In this document: positions 1 through 7,484 of the stretch, piece by piece | Numbering within the stretch: the first letter of the stretch is position 1 | Layout: each line of letters begins with the position of its first letter | DNA from: Streptococcus sp. 2342 | GTDB lineage: Bacteria > Bacillota > Bacilli > Lactobacillales > Streptococcaceae | Reading direction: 5' to 3' | DNA: 64,000 nucleotides | Assembly: GCF_013276795.1 (NCBI RefSeq) | Contig: NZ_VMLR01000008.1 | Span: 1 to 64,000 of the forward strand | Made by a program: the position numbers and the translations under genes | The notes under the pieces: model-generated | Databases searched by the model: none | What the model was told of the DNA's origin: nothing | What the model saw: only the letters and a program-made list of their open reading frames with translations

Positions 1-1
1 T

Positions 2-829
2 AAAGAATTACAAGAATATTTAGACAATGCAAAAGAAGATCCAGAATTACAAGAACAAATTCAAGGGTTTATTGATGAATTTGAAAAACGAACTAAAGCT
101 CAGAAAGCTGACTATGAAGAACGCTTTAAAAAAGGTCTAACTGCAGAAGACGCTGAAAAAGAAGTAGAAGAAAAAGCTAAAGAAGAGGAAGTAGCAGAGG
201 AACAAGAAGCTAAGGAAGAAGCAGCTGCTCAAAAAGAATTCTTATCTAATTTTGATAAAGCTAAAGAAGCTACACTTAAAGAATTACAAGAATATTTAGA
301 CAATGCAAAAGAAGATCCAGAATTACAAGAACAAATTCAAGGGTTTATTGATGAATTTGAAAAACGAACTAAAGCTCAGAAAGCTGACTATGAAGAACGC
401 TTTAAAAAAGGTCTAACTGCAGAAGACGCTGAAAAAGAAGTAGAAGAAAAAGCTAAAGAAGAGGAAGTAGCAGAGGAACAAGAAGCTAAGGAAGAAGTAG
501 CTGCTCAAAAAGAATTCTTATCTAATTTTGATAAAGCTGCAGAAGCTATAGTTAAAGAATTAAAAGAAGATTTAGACAATGCAAAAGGAGATTCAGAATT
601 ACAAAACCAAATTCAAGGGTTTATTGATGAATTTGAAAAACGAACTAAAGCTCAGAAAGCTGACTATGAAGAACGCTTCAAAAAAGGTCTAACTGCAGAA
701 GACGCTGAAAAAGAAGTAGAAGAAAAAGCTAAAGAAGAGGAAGTAGCAGAGGAACAAGAAGCTAAGGAAGAAGAAGCTGCTCAACAAGAATTTTTAGCTA
801 ATTTTGACAAGGCATTAAAGGATACGGTT
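2..829 (+). repeat. Three tandem 276-bp coding repeats
   Basis: The phrase beginning AAAGAATTA recurs at about 2, 278 and 554, giving a period of 276 bp (92 codons). Units one and two differ by only a few bases; unit three has more changes, including at its 5' end. The repeats keep frame inside the choline-binding protein. Copy number probably changes by slippage or recombination, and an assembly could collapse them. Confidence 0.9.
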
Positions 830-1942
830 GCAAAATTAGAAGAAGATGCAAAAAATAATCCTGAAATAGAAGAACAAATTCAAGATACGATTGCAAAATT
901 AAAAGCAGAAGCAGATAAAACAAAAGCTAAAATCGTAGAAGGTTTCAAACAAGGCTTAACTGCAGAAGACGCTGAAAAAGCAATCGATGATGCAAATAAA
1001 AAGTCAGCAGAAAAAGAGAAAGCAGCTCAGGAAGAATTTTTAGCAAACTATGATGCAGCATTGAAAGCAGCAATCGCAGAATTAGAAAAAGCTGAAACTA
1101 ATAGTCCAGAAGAAGCAAAAGCAAAAGCTGATACAATTGCAGCATTAAAAGCAGCATCAGATGAAACAAGAAAACAAATTGTAGAAGGCTTCAAAAAAGG
1201 CTTAACTGCAAAACAAGCTGAAAAATTTATCGATGAATTAAATAAGAAAGCTGCAGAAGAAGATAAAGCTAAAGAAAAACCAGCGGAAAAACCAGCGGAA
1301 AAACCGGCGGAGAAACCAGCGGAAAAACCAGCTGAAACTCCAGCACAACCTTCTGTTCCTGCAAGACCATCTAATCCGACATATGTCCCTTCATACTCAT
1401 CATATGTTCCATCATACAGCTCATATTCTGTAGTAGAACCAGCTAAACCAGCCGCTCCAAAAACAGGCTGGAAACAAGAAAACGGTATGTGGTACTTCTA
1501 CAATACTGATGGTTCAACGGCGACAGGATGGCTACAAGACAACGGTTCATGGTACTACCTAAACGCTAATGGTGCTATGGTAACAGGTTGGCTCCAAAAC
1601 AACGGTTCATGGTACTACCTCAACAGCAATGGCGCTATGGCGACAGGATGGCTCCAATACAATGGTTCATGGTACTACCTAAACGCTAACGGCGCTATGG
1701 CAACAGGTTGGGCTAAAGTCAACGGCTCATGGTACTACCTAAACGCTAATGGTTCAATGGCAACAGGTTGGCTTAAAGATGGAGGTACTTGGTACTATCT
1801 TGAAGCATCAGGTGCTATGAAAGCAAGCCAATGGTTCAAAGTATCAGACGAATGGTACTATGTCAATGGCTCAGGTGCCCTTGCAGTCAACACAACTGTA
1901 GATGGCTATAGAGTCAATGCTAATGGTGAATGGGTAAACTAA
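2..1942 (+). CDS. Choline-binding surface protein, 5' end outside window
   Basis: The reading frame is open from base 2, so at least 646 residues are visible and the start lies upstream. The visible N-terminal part is a charged, Glu/Lys/Ala-rich helical region of three tandem 92-residue repeats (276 bp each; the first two almost identical), followed by two diverged units of about 80 residues. A Pro-rich hinge of repeated KPAE units and a Tyr/Ser/Pro linker comes next. The C-terminus has about seven choline-binding repeats (TGW...NGSWYYLN...NGAMA type). Such repeats hold proteins non-covalently on phosphocholine of teichoic acids at the pneumococcal surface. The helical part would be the exposed functional domain. 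It lacks the RNYPT-type motif of classical CbpA/PspC R-domains, so I do not assign a specific Cbp name or ligand. Confidence 0.9.
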   Translation, partial: KELQEYLDNAKEDPELQEQIQGFIDEFEKRTKAQKADYEERFKKGLTAEDAEKEVEEKAKEEEVAEEQEAKEEAAAQKEFLSNFDKAKEATLKELQEYLDNAKEDPELQEQIQGFIDEFEKRTKAQKADYEERFKKGLTAEDAEKEVEEKAKEEEVAEEQEAKEEVAAQKEFLSNFDKAAEAIVKELKEDLDNAKGDSELQNQIQGFIDEFEKRTKAQKADYEERFKKGLTAEDAEKEVEEKAKEEEVAEEQEAKEEEAAQQEFLANFDKALKDTVAKLEEDAKNNPEIEEQIQDTIAKLKAEADKTKAKIVEGFKQGLTAEDAEKAIDDANKKSAEKEKAAQEEFLANYDAALKAAIAELEKAETNSPEEAKAKADTIAALKAASDETRKQIVEGFKKGLTAKQAEKFIDELNKKAAEEDKAKEKPAEKPAEKPAEKPAEKPAETPAQPSVPARPSNPTYVPSYSSYVPSYSSYSVVEPAKPAAPKTGWKQENGMWYFYNTDGSTATGWLQDNGSWYYLNANGAMVTGWLQNNGSWYYLNSNGAMATGWLQYNGSWYYLNANGAMATGWAKVNGSWYYLNANGSMATGWLKDGGTWYYLEASGAMKASQWFKVSDEWYYVNGSGALAVNTTVDGYRVNANGEWVN

Positions 1943-2092
1943 TATTCAATGAAAATCAAAGAGCAAACTAGGAAGCCAGCCGCAGGCTGCTCAAAACACC
2001 GTTTTGAGGTTGCAGATAGAACTGACGAAGTCAGTCACATCTATACGGCAAGGTGAAGCTGACGTGGTTTGAAGAGATTTTCGAAGAGTATA
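1943..2092. repeat. BOX element
   Basis: This has the boxA-boxB-boxC architecture of the pneumococcal BOX family: a TCAATGAAAATCAAAGAGC edge, a CAAAACACCGTTTTGAGG stem, a TGACGAAGTCA stem, and the boxA edge ending GATTTTCGAAGAGTAT. It begins directly after the stop codon of the choline-binding protein. Confidence 0.9.
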
Positions 2093-2209
2093 AGCCTAAT
2101 ATAACTAGTTAATACTGACTTCCTGTAAGAACTCTTTAAAGTATTCCCTACAAATACCATATCCTTTCAGTAGATAATATACTCTTGTAGGAAGTTTAGA
2201 TTAAAAAAT

Positions 2210-2262
2210 AACTCTGTAATCTCTAGCTGGATTTATGGCGCTAGAGACTACGGAGTTTTTTT
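2210..2262. terminator. Rho-independent terminator between convergent genes
   Basis: A long hairpin (ACTCTGTAATCTCTAGC paired with GCTAGAGACTACGGAGT) is followed by a run of eight T. It lies between the plus-strand choline-binding gene and the minus-strand DUF4956 gene, so it probably serves the choline-binding protein transcript. Confidence 0.85.
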
Positions 2263-2320
2263 TGATTGGTAAAGAATGGTGGTACTCAAGAGACTCTTAG
2301 TTTGCTATTTGATTTGAAAA

Positions 2321-3004
2321 TTACAAATTCTTTCTCTTCTTGGCATTCTTGGTCAGGGAAACCTGGTAAGTATCCTGTTTTTTAGTGAGGTAATTGATGA
2401 TTTGGAAATCGTTAGTTTGAGCCTTGAAATCAACTTCATAGACAGTGGTGACTTGTTCTCCATCATTGCTAATATCAATCGAGATGAGGTCTAACTCAGT
2501 ACAGAATTGTGCCAGTCCAGATTGGATAGTTTGGAGTTGCTTTTCTTGGTTGGCGATTGTGATGGTTAATAGTCTGCGGCGTTGGTGGTTGCTCTTGCTT
2601 TGTTGTTTCTCTAAAAGAAGCCATACCGCTAAGATAAAGACGGTGAAGAGAATCGCTAGAGCTAGATAGCCTGTCCCTGCTGCCAGCCCGATAATCATGG
2701 CAAGAAAGATAGCAATTAGCTCTCTCGAACCACTGGTGGCTGAACGGAAACGAATGAGGCTAAAGGTTCCTGCAACGGCGATAGAGGTTCCTAGGCTGCC
2801 ATTTACCAGAAAGATGACCAAGGTCATCAAGCAGGGGAGTAGGGTCAAACTAACAGCAAATTCCCGTGTATAAAGGGTACGGTGTTTGTAGGCCCAGGTC
2901 AGCGCTAAACCTAAGATCAGGCTGACTAAGAGAGCTAAAAAGAGCTGGATGGGATTGGCAGTGGCGGTTGTGTCGTTGAAAATGGAGTTGAAAAGATTAG
3001 ACAT
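2321..3004 (-). CDS. DUF4956 family membrane protein
   Basis: A 227-residue protein with about four hydrophobic segments in the first 130 residues, including a Gly/Ser-rich FSLIRFRSATSGSRE stretch typical of DUF4956 proteins, and a soluble C-terminal domain of about 90 residues. Genes of this family usually sit beside a VTC-domain (polyphosphate-polymerase-like) gene. Here the VTC partner lies directly upstream on the same strand, overlaps by 8 bp, and is only a fragment. The biochemical role of DUF4956 proteins is not established. With its partner broken, the gene may be on the way to loss, although its own frame is intact. Confidence 0.75.
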   Translation of the reverse strand: MSNLFNSIFNDTTATANPIQLFLALLVSLILGLALTWAYKHRTLYTREFAVSLTLLPCLMTLVIFLVNGSLGTSIAVAGTFSLIRFRSATSGSRELIAIFLAMIIGLAAGTGYLALAILFTVFILAVWLLLEKQQSKSNHQRRRLLTITIANQEKQLQTIQSGLAQFCTELDLISIDISNDGEQVTTVYEVDFKAQTNDFQIINYLTKKQDTYQVSLTKNAKKRKNL

Positions 3005-3345
3005 AAGTAGTACCTACACTTTCTGTGCTTGGTCGTGGGCTATAGTCCAGCCCCTGAGACTTGTGGTAGGCGCAGCTGTATTTTGAAAATTTCTGCTCTA
3101 CCAGTCCATATTGGTCGAGAATATCTTGTAGCCATTGGGGTTTTCTACCTGGAGCTTTAATTTCCATGATGACAATGTCCTCGTTTAGTAGAGGGAAACC
3201 GTCCTTTCCTGAGAATAAACTGACATTCTCATCGCGATAGGTTAGATTTTGGTCAATGGTGACACGAATTTTATTGTAGGGAAATCCGCTAATTTCTTTC
3301 TTTTCCTTGAGAGAAAAGCGGAGTGGAGATAAAAACTTCTTCTAT
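2997..3345 (-). pseudogene. VTC-domain protein remnant (C-terminal part)
   Basis: On the minus strand a frame of about 115 codons opens after an in-frame TAG near 3345 and ends at the TAA at 2997-2999. It contains VTC-like motifs such as RVTIDQNLTYRD, VIMEIKAPGRKPQWL and QKFSKYSCAYHKS, matching the C-terminal half of VTC/polyphosphate-polymerase-like proteins, which are normally about 230-250 residues. The N-terminal half is missing or frameshifted. An 83-codon frame at 3242-3493 overlaps it out of phase and is not a convincing gene. The coding end overlaps the start of the DUF4956 gene, as in intact operons of this type. Confidence 0.7.
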
Positions 3346-3576
3346 ATTTTTTACCCAACCCACATTTACCTACTCTATATCTTAGCAAGTCTGCTTCATT
3401 GATCAATTTTAAATCATCTTGTAACTGGGATGTTTTTGATGCAAGAAGTACTAGTGTAGGAGAGAGTTTTTGTGGATGACTAGATGATGTCAATGATTTT
3501 TTCTATTTATTTTCAGTCAAAGATGATACAATAGTAAGGTCGCAAACACTAGACTGCGCAGGCAGGAGGTGATCTT

Positions 3577-3693
3577 ATGTGCGTTTTCATCGAACTTGTC
3601 TTGCTACCTATTCTTGCTGGTACACTAGCGAATGTCTTATCGGAGTGGCTTATCCGATTTGTAGCAAGCAAATGCGACAAGAAAAAGAAATAG
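3577..3693 (+). CDS. Fst-like type I toxin peptide, 38 aa
   Basis: A 38-codon frame starts at ATG 3577, seven bases after a perfect AGGAGGT ribosome site (3564-3570). The peptide has an acidic residue near the N-terminus, a hydrophobic helix (LVLLPILAGTLANVL), a Trp at the membrane border (SEWLIRF) and a Lys-rich tail ending CDKKKK. This is the build of the Fst/Ldr superfamily of membrane-acting toxins; PILAG fits the Pro-x-x-x-Gly pattern of enterococcal Fst. The surrounding structure (bidirectional terminator, direct repeats, antisense promoter) supports the call more than the peptide alone. Toxicity is inferred from the family. Confidence 0.82.
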   Translation: MCVFIELVLLPILAGTLANVLSEWLIRFVASKCDKKKK

Positions 3694-3719
3694 CCTGAGC
3701 GCCTTGAGCAAGCGCAAAA

Positions 3720-3780
3720 AAACACCACTGGCGGCAACCGGTGGTGTTTCTTATGTGCTTATTTCATCGAACTTTTAAGC
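3720..3780 (-). ncRNA. Antisense antitoxin RNA (RNA II) of Fst-type locus 1
   Basis: The minus strand carries a consensus promoter (TTGACA at 3815-3810, 17-bp spacer, TACAAT at 3792-3787) that would start an RNA near 3780. That RNA would run through the distal direct repeat and stop at the shared hairpin, whose minus-strand side is followed by seven T. The predicted length of about 60-65 nt matches RNA II of enterococcal par. It would repress translation of the toxin at 3577 by pairing at the repeats and terminator. Transcription itself is inferred. Confidence 0.75.
3721..3748. terminator. Bidirectional terminator of Fst-type locus 1
   Basis: AACACCAC pairs with GTGGTGTT, extended by TGG/CCGG next to the loop. 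There is an A-run on the left and a T-containing flank on the right, so it can end both the toxin mRNA and the convergent antisense RNA. Confidence 0.8.
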
Positions 3781-3786
3781 AAGTCC

Positions 3787-3815
3787 ATTGTACCATTAAA
3801 AAGAGTCTCTGTCAA
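3787..3815 (-). promoter_or_regulatory. Consensus promoter of antisense RNA II, locus 1
   Basis: Read on the minus strand, TTGACA is followed by a 17-bp spacer and TACAAT. It is one of the best sigma-A promoters in the window, as expected for an unstable antitoxin RNA that must be made in excess. Confidence 0.8.
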
Positions 3816-3863
3816 AAATATTGTTATTGTATTGTTTCTCTCCCCAGTTCATCAGCTTCCTCC

Positions 3864-3891
3864 TTGACACTCGGTCAGTTTTTGATACAAT
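3864..3891 (+). promoter_or_regulatory. Promoter of nucleoside phosphorylase gene
   Basis: TTGACA (3864-3869), a 16-bp spacer and TACAAT (3886-3891), followed by an AGAGGAGGT ribosome site before the ATG at 3917. Confidence 0.75.
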
Positions 3892-3916
3892 AGTACAAAA
3901 TTAGAGGAGGTAGGTT

Positions 3917-4681
3917 ATGATTCAGAAACATGCGATTCCCATTTTAGAGTTTGATGATAATCCTCAGGCGGTCATCATGCCCAATCACGAGGGGTTGGAT
4001 TTGCAGTTGCCTAAGAAGTGTGTCTATGCCTTTTTAGGTGAGGAGATTGACCGCTATGCTCAGGAAGTAGGGGCGGATTGTGTCGGTGAGTTCGTTTCTG
4101 CCACCAAGACCTATCCAGTCTACGTCATCAACTACAAGGGCGAGGAGATTTGTCTGGCTCAGGCTCCTGTTGGTTCAGCTCCAGCAGCCCAGTTTATGGA
4201 TTGGTTGATTGGCTATGGTGTGGAGCAGATTATTTCCACAGGTACCTGTGGTGTGCTAGCCGATATAGAGGAAAATGCCTTTCTAGTCCCTGTTCGCGCT
4301 CTGCGAGATGAAGGAGCCAGTTACCACTATGTGGCGCCTTCTCGTTATATGGAAATGCAGCCAGAGGCTATTGCTGCTATTGAGCGAGTGTTGGAAACCA
4401 GAGAGATTCCTTATGAAGAAGTCATGACCTGGTCTACAGACGGTTTTTACCGAGAAACGGCTGAAAAGGTGGCTTATCGCAAGGAAGAAGGCTGTGCTGT
4501 TGTGGAGATGGAGTGTTCTGCGCTTGCGGCAGTAGCGCAATTGCGTGGGGTCCTCTGGGGTGAATTGTTGTTCACAGCTGATTCCTTAGCAGACTTGGAT
4601 CAGTACGATAGTCGTGACTGGGGTTCAGAAGCTTTTGATAAGGCGCTAGAACTGAGTTTAGCAAGTGTTCACCTCCTTTAG
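3917..4681 (+). CDS. Nucleoside phosphorylase (PNP/UDP family)
   Basis: A 254-residue cytoplasmic protein with the PNP_UDP fold pattern: a phosphate/nucleoside-binding segment AQAPVGSAPAAQFMDWLI, the core ISTGTCGVL, and the substrate-pocket motif AVVEMECSALAAVA, whose ME-E/S residues bind ribose. Family members split purine nucleosides or uridine with phosphate for salvage. I cannot decide substrate specificity by eye. It has its own promoter and ribosome site and appears monocistronic. It is followed by a 470-bp gap holding a repeated hairpin. Confidence 0.85.
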   Translation: MIQKHAIPILEFDDNPQAVIMPNHEGLDLQLPKKCVYAFLGEEIDRYAQEVGADCVGEFVSATKTYPVYVINYKGEEICLAQAPVGSAPAAQFMDWLIGYGVEQIISTGTCGVLADIEENAFLVPVRALRDEGASYHYVAPSRYMEMQPEAIAAIERVLETREIPYEEVMTWSTDGFYRETAEKVAYRKEEGCAVVEMECSALAAVAQLRGVLWGELLFTADSLADLDQYDSRDWGSEAFDKALELSLASVHLL

Positions 4682-4806
4682 TTATGCTGACAAAAGGTCT
4701 GCTTTATCATACAATGTCTAGCTCATACTTTGCAAAAATATGTTTAAACGAGGTCATCTTCCTCTTTTTGGACGCATGTTGAGATTGGGAAAAATCTTTA
4801 AAATCA

Positions 4807-4853
4807 GAAAAACGCATCATATCAGGTGAAAAACCTTGATACTATGCGTTTTT
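4807..4853. repeat. Hairpin repeat, copy 1 (second copy at 54802)
   Basis: AAAAACGCAT pairs with ATGCGTTTTT and TATCAGG pairs with CCTTGATA (one bulge), forming a terminator-like hairpin. The same element, including its AAATCA left flank, recurs at 54802-54849. It may belong to the pneumococcal SPRITE family of terminator-like repeats, but I cannot confirm that here. It would also end the phosphorylase transcript. Confidence 0.7.
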
Positions 4854-5139
4854 ATTGTGGTAATATGAAATAAAATCTCAACAAATTGATTAGGTAAGTT
4901 GCATCAATTTCTAGTAATGTTTGAGAAGTTGTAGCCTACTATTTCAGATTCAAAATGGTGTGTTTCATTTTCTATAGAGTGAGTAGCTGGCGTTAAAAGC
5001 TCCTGTCTTACAGTCACATTATCAAGAACTCTTGAACGAGGCTTGTTATTGCCTAGACTATCAACAAAAAGGTGGCATTTTTTAGGCTTGGTGTTAGTGG
5101 ATTTTGCCTTATCCTATCTAAGTCATTTCGAGCTTTTTA

Positions 5140-5148
5140 TGGTACAAT
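5140..5148 (+). promoter_or_regulatory. Extended -10 promoter directly before trkH
   Basis: TGGTACAAT (TG at -15/-14, TACAAT at 5143-5148) ends only six bases before the trkH ATG, and no Shine-Dalgarno sequence is visible. Transcription would begin at or next to the start codon. Confidence 0.6.
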
Positions 5149-5154
5149 GGAAAC

Positions 5155-6534
5155 ATGTTATTCAAATTATCTAAGGAAAAAATAGAGCTAGGCTTATCTC
5201 GTTTATCGCCAGCCCGTCGTATTTTTTTGAGTTTTGCCTTGGTCATTTTACTAGGCTCTCTTCTTTTGAGCTTGCCTTTTGTCCAAGTTGAAAGCTCACG
5301 AGCGACTTATTTCGACCATCTCTTTACAACCGTATCCATGGTCTGTGTGACAGGACTTTTTACCCAGCCTGTCGCTGACACCTACAATATTTGGGGTCAG
5401 CTCATTTGTATGTTCTTGATTCAGATTGGTGGTCTGGGGCTCATGACCTTTATTGGGGTTTTCTATATCCAGAGCAAGCAAAAGCTTAGTCTTCGTAGCC
5501 GTGCAACTATTCAGGATAGTTTTAGTTATGGAGAGACTCGATCTTTGAGAAAGTTTGTCTATTCTATTTTTCTCACGACTTTTTTGGTTGAGGGTTTAGG
5601 AGCTTTATTCCTCAGTTTTCGTTTTGTTCCTCAACTTGGCTGGGGGCGCGGTCTCTTTAGTGCTATTTTTCTAGCTATATCCGCCTTCTGTAATGCAGGT
5701 TTTGATAATTTTGGAAGTACGAGCTTGATTGCTTTTCAGACTGATCCCTTGGTCAATCTGGTTATCGCAGGCTTGATTATTACAGGCGGTCTTGGATTTA
5801 TGGTCTGGTTTGACCTTGCTACGCATATAGGGAAAAAGAAAAAAGGGCGCCTGCATTTTCACACCAAACTGGTTTTATTACTGACGGTGGGGCTCCTAGC
5901 TTTTGGGACGGTGAGTAGTCTCGCTCTTGAATGGAACAATGCAGGGACGATTGGCAATCTCCCTGTTGCAGATAAGGTCTTGGTCAGCTTTTTCCAAACT
6001 GTCAGCATGAGAACGGCTGGTTTTGGGACAATTGATTACAGCATGGCTCGTCCTGTTACCTTATTGATTTATATCTTGCAGATGTTTCTAGGTGGGGCTC
6101 CAGGAGGAACAGCTGGGGGGCTCAAGATTACCACATTTTTTGTCCTCTTGGTCTTTGCGCGAAGTGAGCTTTTGGGCTTGCCTCATGCCAATGTTGCGAG
6201 ACGAACGATTGCGCCACGAACGGTTCAAAAATCCTTTAGTGTCTTTATTATCTTTTTGATGACCTTCTTGCTGGGCTTGATTTTACTAGGGATCACAGCC
6301 AAGGGAAATCCTCCCTTTATCCACCTCATATTTGAAACCATTTCTGCTCTTGGGACAGTCGGAGTGACGGCAAATTTAACTCCAGATTTAGGGAAATTAG
6401 CTCTAAGTGTGATTATGGTTCTCATGTTTATCGGACGAATTGGTCCCTTGACCCTGCTGGTCAGTCTAGCAGATTACCATCCAGAAAAGAAAGATATGAT
6501 TCACTATATGAAAGCAGATATTAGTATTGGTTAA
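5155..6534 (+). CDS. trkH: TrkH/KtrB-type potassium transporter membrane subunit
   Basis: A 459-residue integral membrane protein with the repeated membrane-pore-membrane architecture of TrkH/KtrB. Selectivity-filter-like segments are VSMVCVTGLF (about residue 65), SAFCNAGFDNFG (about 180), VSMRTAGFGTID (about 285) and SALGTVGVTANL (about 400). It takes up K+ (possibly with Na+) through the cytoplasmic membrane and is gated by the RCK-domain protein encoded 13 bp downstream. In S. pneumoniae the equivalent pair is TrkH with CabP, where c-di-AMP binding to CabP impairs uptake (established for the D39 locus). The gene appears to lack a leader (see findings). Confidence 0.92.
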   Translation: MLFKLSKEKIELGLSRLSPARRIFLSFALVILLGSLLLSLPFVQVESSRATYFDHLFTTVSMVCVTGLFTQPVADTYNIWGQLICMFLIQIGGLGLMTFIGVFYIQSKQKLSLRSRATIQDSFSYGETRSLRKFVYSIFLTTFLVEGLGALFLSFRFVPQLGWGRGLFSAIFLAISAFCNAGFDNFGSTSLIAFQTDPLVNLVIAGLIITGGLGFMVWFDLATHIGKKKKGRLHFHTKLVLLLTVGLLAFGTVSSLALEWNNAGTIGNLPVADKVLVSFFQTVSMRTAGFGTIDYSMARPVTLLIYILQMFLGGAPGGTAGGLKITTFFVLLVFARSELLGLPHANVARRTIAPRTVQKSFSVFIIFLMTFLLGLILLGITAKGNPPFIHLIFETISALGTVGVTANLTPDLGKLALSVIMVLMFIGRIGPLTLLVSLADYHPEKKDMIHYMKADISIG

Positions 6535-6547
6535 GAAAGGAAAGAGC

Positions 6548-7213
6548 ATGTCAGATCGTACGATTGGAATTTTAGGCTTGGGAATTTTTGGGAGCAGTGT
6601 CCTAGCTGCCCTAGCCAAGCAGGATATGAATATTATCGCTATTGATGACCACGCTGAGCGCATCAATCAGTTTGAGCCAGTTTTGGCGCGTGGAGTGATT
6701 GGTGACATCACAGATGAAGAATTATTGAGATCAGCAGGGATTGATACCTGCGATACCGTTGTAGTCGCGACAGGTGAAAATCTGGAGTCGAGTGTGCTTG
6801 CGGTTATGCACTGTAAGAGTTTGGGGGTACCGACTGTTATTGCCAAGGTCAAAAGCCATACAGCTAAGAAAGTGCTAGAAAAGATTGGAGCTGACTCGGT
6901 TATCTCGCCAGAGTATGAAATGGGGCAGTCCCTAGCACAGACCATTCTTTTCCATAATAGTGTTGATGTCTTTCAGTTGGATAAAAATGTCTCTATTGTG
7001 GAGATGAAGACTCCTCAGTCTTGGGCAGGTCAAAGTTTGAGTGAATTAGACCTCCGTGGCAAATACAATCTGAATATTTTGGGTTTCCGAGAGCAGGAAA
7101 ATTCCCCATTGGATGTTGAATTTGGACCAGATGACCTCTTGAAGGCAGATACCTATATTTTGGCAGTCATCAACAACCAGTATTTGGATACCCTAGCAGC
7201 ATTGAATTCGTAA
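6548..7213 (+). CDS. cabP: RCK-domain c-di-AMP-binding potassium uptake regulator
   Basis: A 221-residue cytoplasmic protein. The start at 6548 is chosen because AAGGAAAG lies just before it; a longer frame opens at 6527 without a ribosome site. The N-terminal RCK_N Rossmann domain has GLGIFGSSV (residues 9-17) and an acidic end of strand two (AIDDH). A C-terminal RCK_C domain (about residues 135-220) is the known c-di-AMP site in KtrA/CabP proteins. It forms the gating ring of the TrkH transporter encoded just upstream. A strong terminator follows. Confidence 0.9.
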   Translation: MSDRTIGILGLGIFGSSVLAALAKQDMNIIAIDDHAERINQFEPVLARGVIGDITDEELLRSAGIDTCDTVVVATGENLESSVLAVMHCKSLGVPTVIAKVKSHTAKKVLEKIGADSVISPEYEMGQSLAQTILFHNSVDVFQLDKNVSIVEMKTPQSWAGQSLSELDLRGKYNLNILGFREQENSPLDVEFGPDDLLKADTYILAVINNQYLDTLAALNS

Positions 7214-7236
7214 AAGAGGGAGCTTCCCTCTTTTTT
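7212..7236 (+). terminator. Terminator after cabP
   Basis: AAAAGAGGG-agctt-CCCTCTTTTTT: a 9-bp stem with a U-run immediately after the cabP stop codon. Confidence 0.9.
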
Positions 7237-7339
7237 GATGCCCAAGATGGCAAAGAGAGACAAAAGCCTTATATTCTAGTAAAAGTTCTTCAAAGGCTGG
7301 ACTTTATGGTAAAATAGAAAGAAGTGACAAGAGAGAGTA

Positions 7340-7454
7340 ATACTCAATGAAAATCAAAGATCAAACTAGGAAACTAGCCGCAGGCTGCTCAAAACAGTGT
7401 TTTGAGGTTGCAGATAGGGTTGACGCGGTTTGAATTTAATTTTCGAAGAGTATA
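7340..7454. repeat. BOX element, boxA side shortened
   Basis: The boxC edge ACTCAATGAAAATCAAA and the CAAAACAGTGTTTTGAGG stem are present, but the sequence passes straight to TTGACGCGGTTTGAA and then the TTTCGAAGAGTAT edge. Part of boxB and boxA is therefore missing. It lies between the cabP terminator and the glycosyltransferase gene and may carry that gene's leader. Confidence 0.85.
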
Positions 7455-7484
7455 AGAAAAAATCAGTCCCCTAAGGAGCAGATT

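Larger units (their letters stand above)
3574..3774. repeat. Direct repeat pair of Fst-type locus 1
   Basis: CTTATGTGC-N-TTTCATCGAACTT occurs at 3574-3597 over the toxin start codon and again at 3750-3774 beyond the terminator. In the pAD1 par locus such repeats (DRa/DRb) let the antisense RNA, transcribed through the distal copy from the other strand, pair with the translation start region of the toxin mRNA. The proximal copy covers the toxin start codon. Confidence 0.8.
4682..5154. other. 473-bp intergenic region with repeated hairpin
   Basis: No convincing gene is present. The strongest structure is the hairpin at 4807-4853. The 3' end holds an extended -10 promoter for trkH. Stretches around 4740-4800 and 5020-5080 look like short decayed coding fragments but match nothing I recognise. 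Confidence 0.5.

Noticed and set aside
3242..3493. 83-codon minus-strand frame next to the VTC remnant
   Set aside because: It overlaps the VTC frame out of phase and lacks a ribosome site; the VTC-like frame explains the region better.
4682..5154. Degenerate transposase gene in the phosphorylase-trkH gap
   Set aside because: Short frames such as the one ending near 5080 are suggestive, but no transposase motif or inverted repeat pair could be identified.
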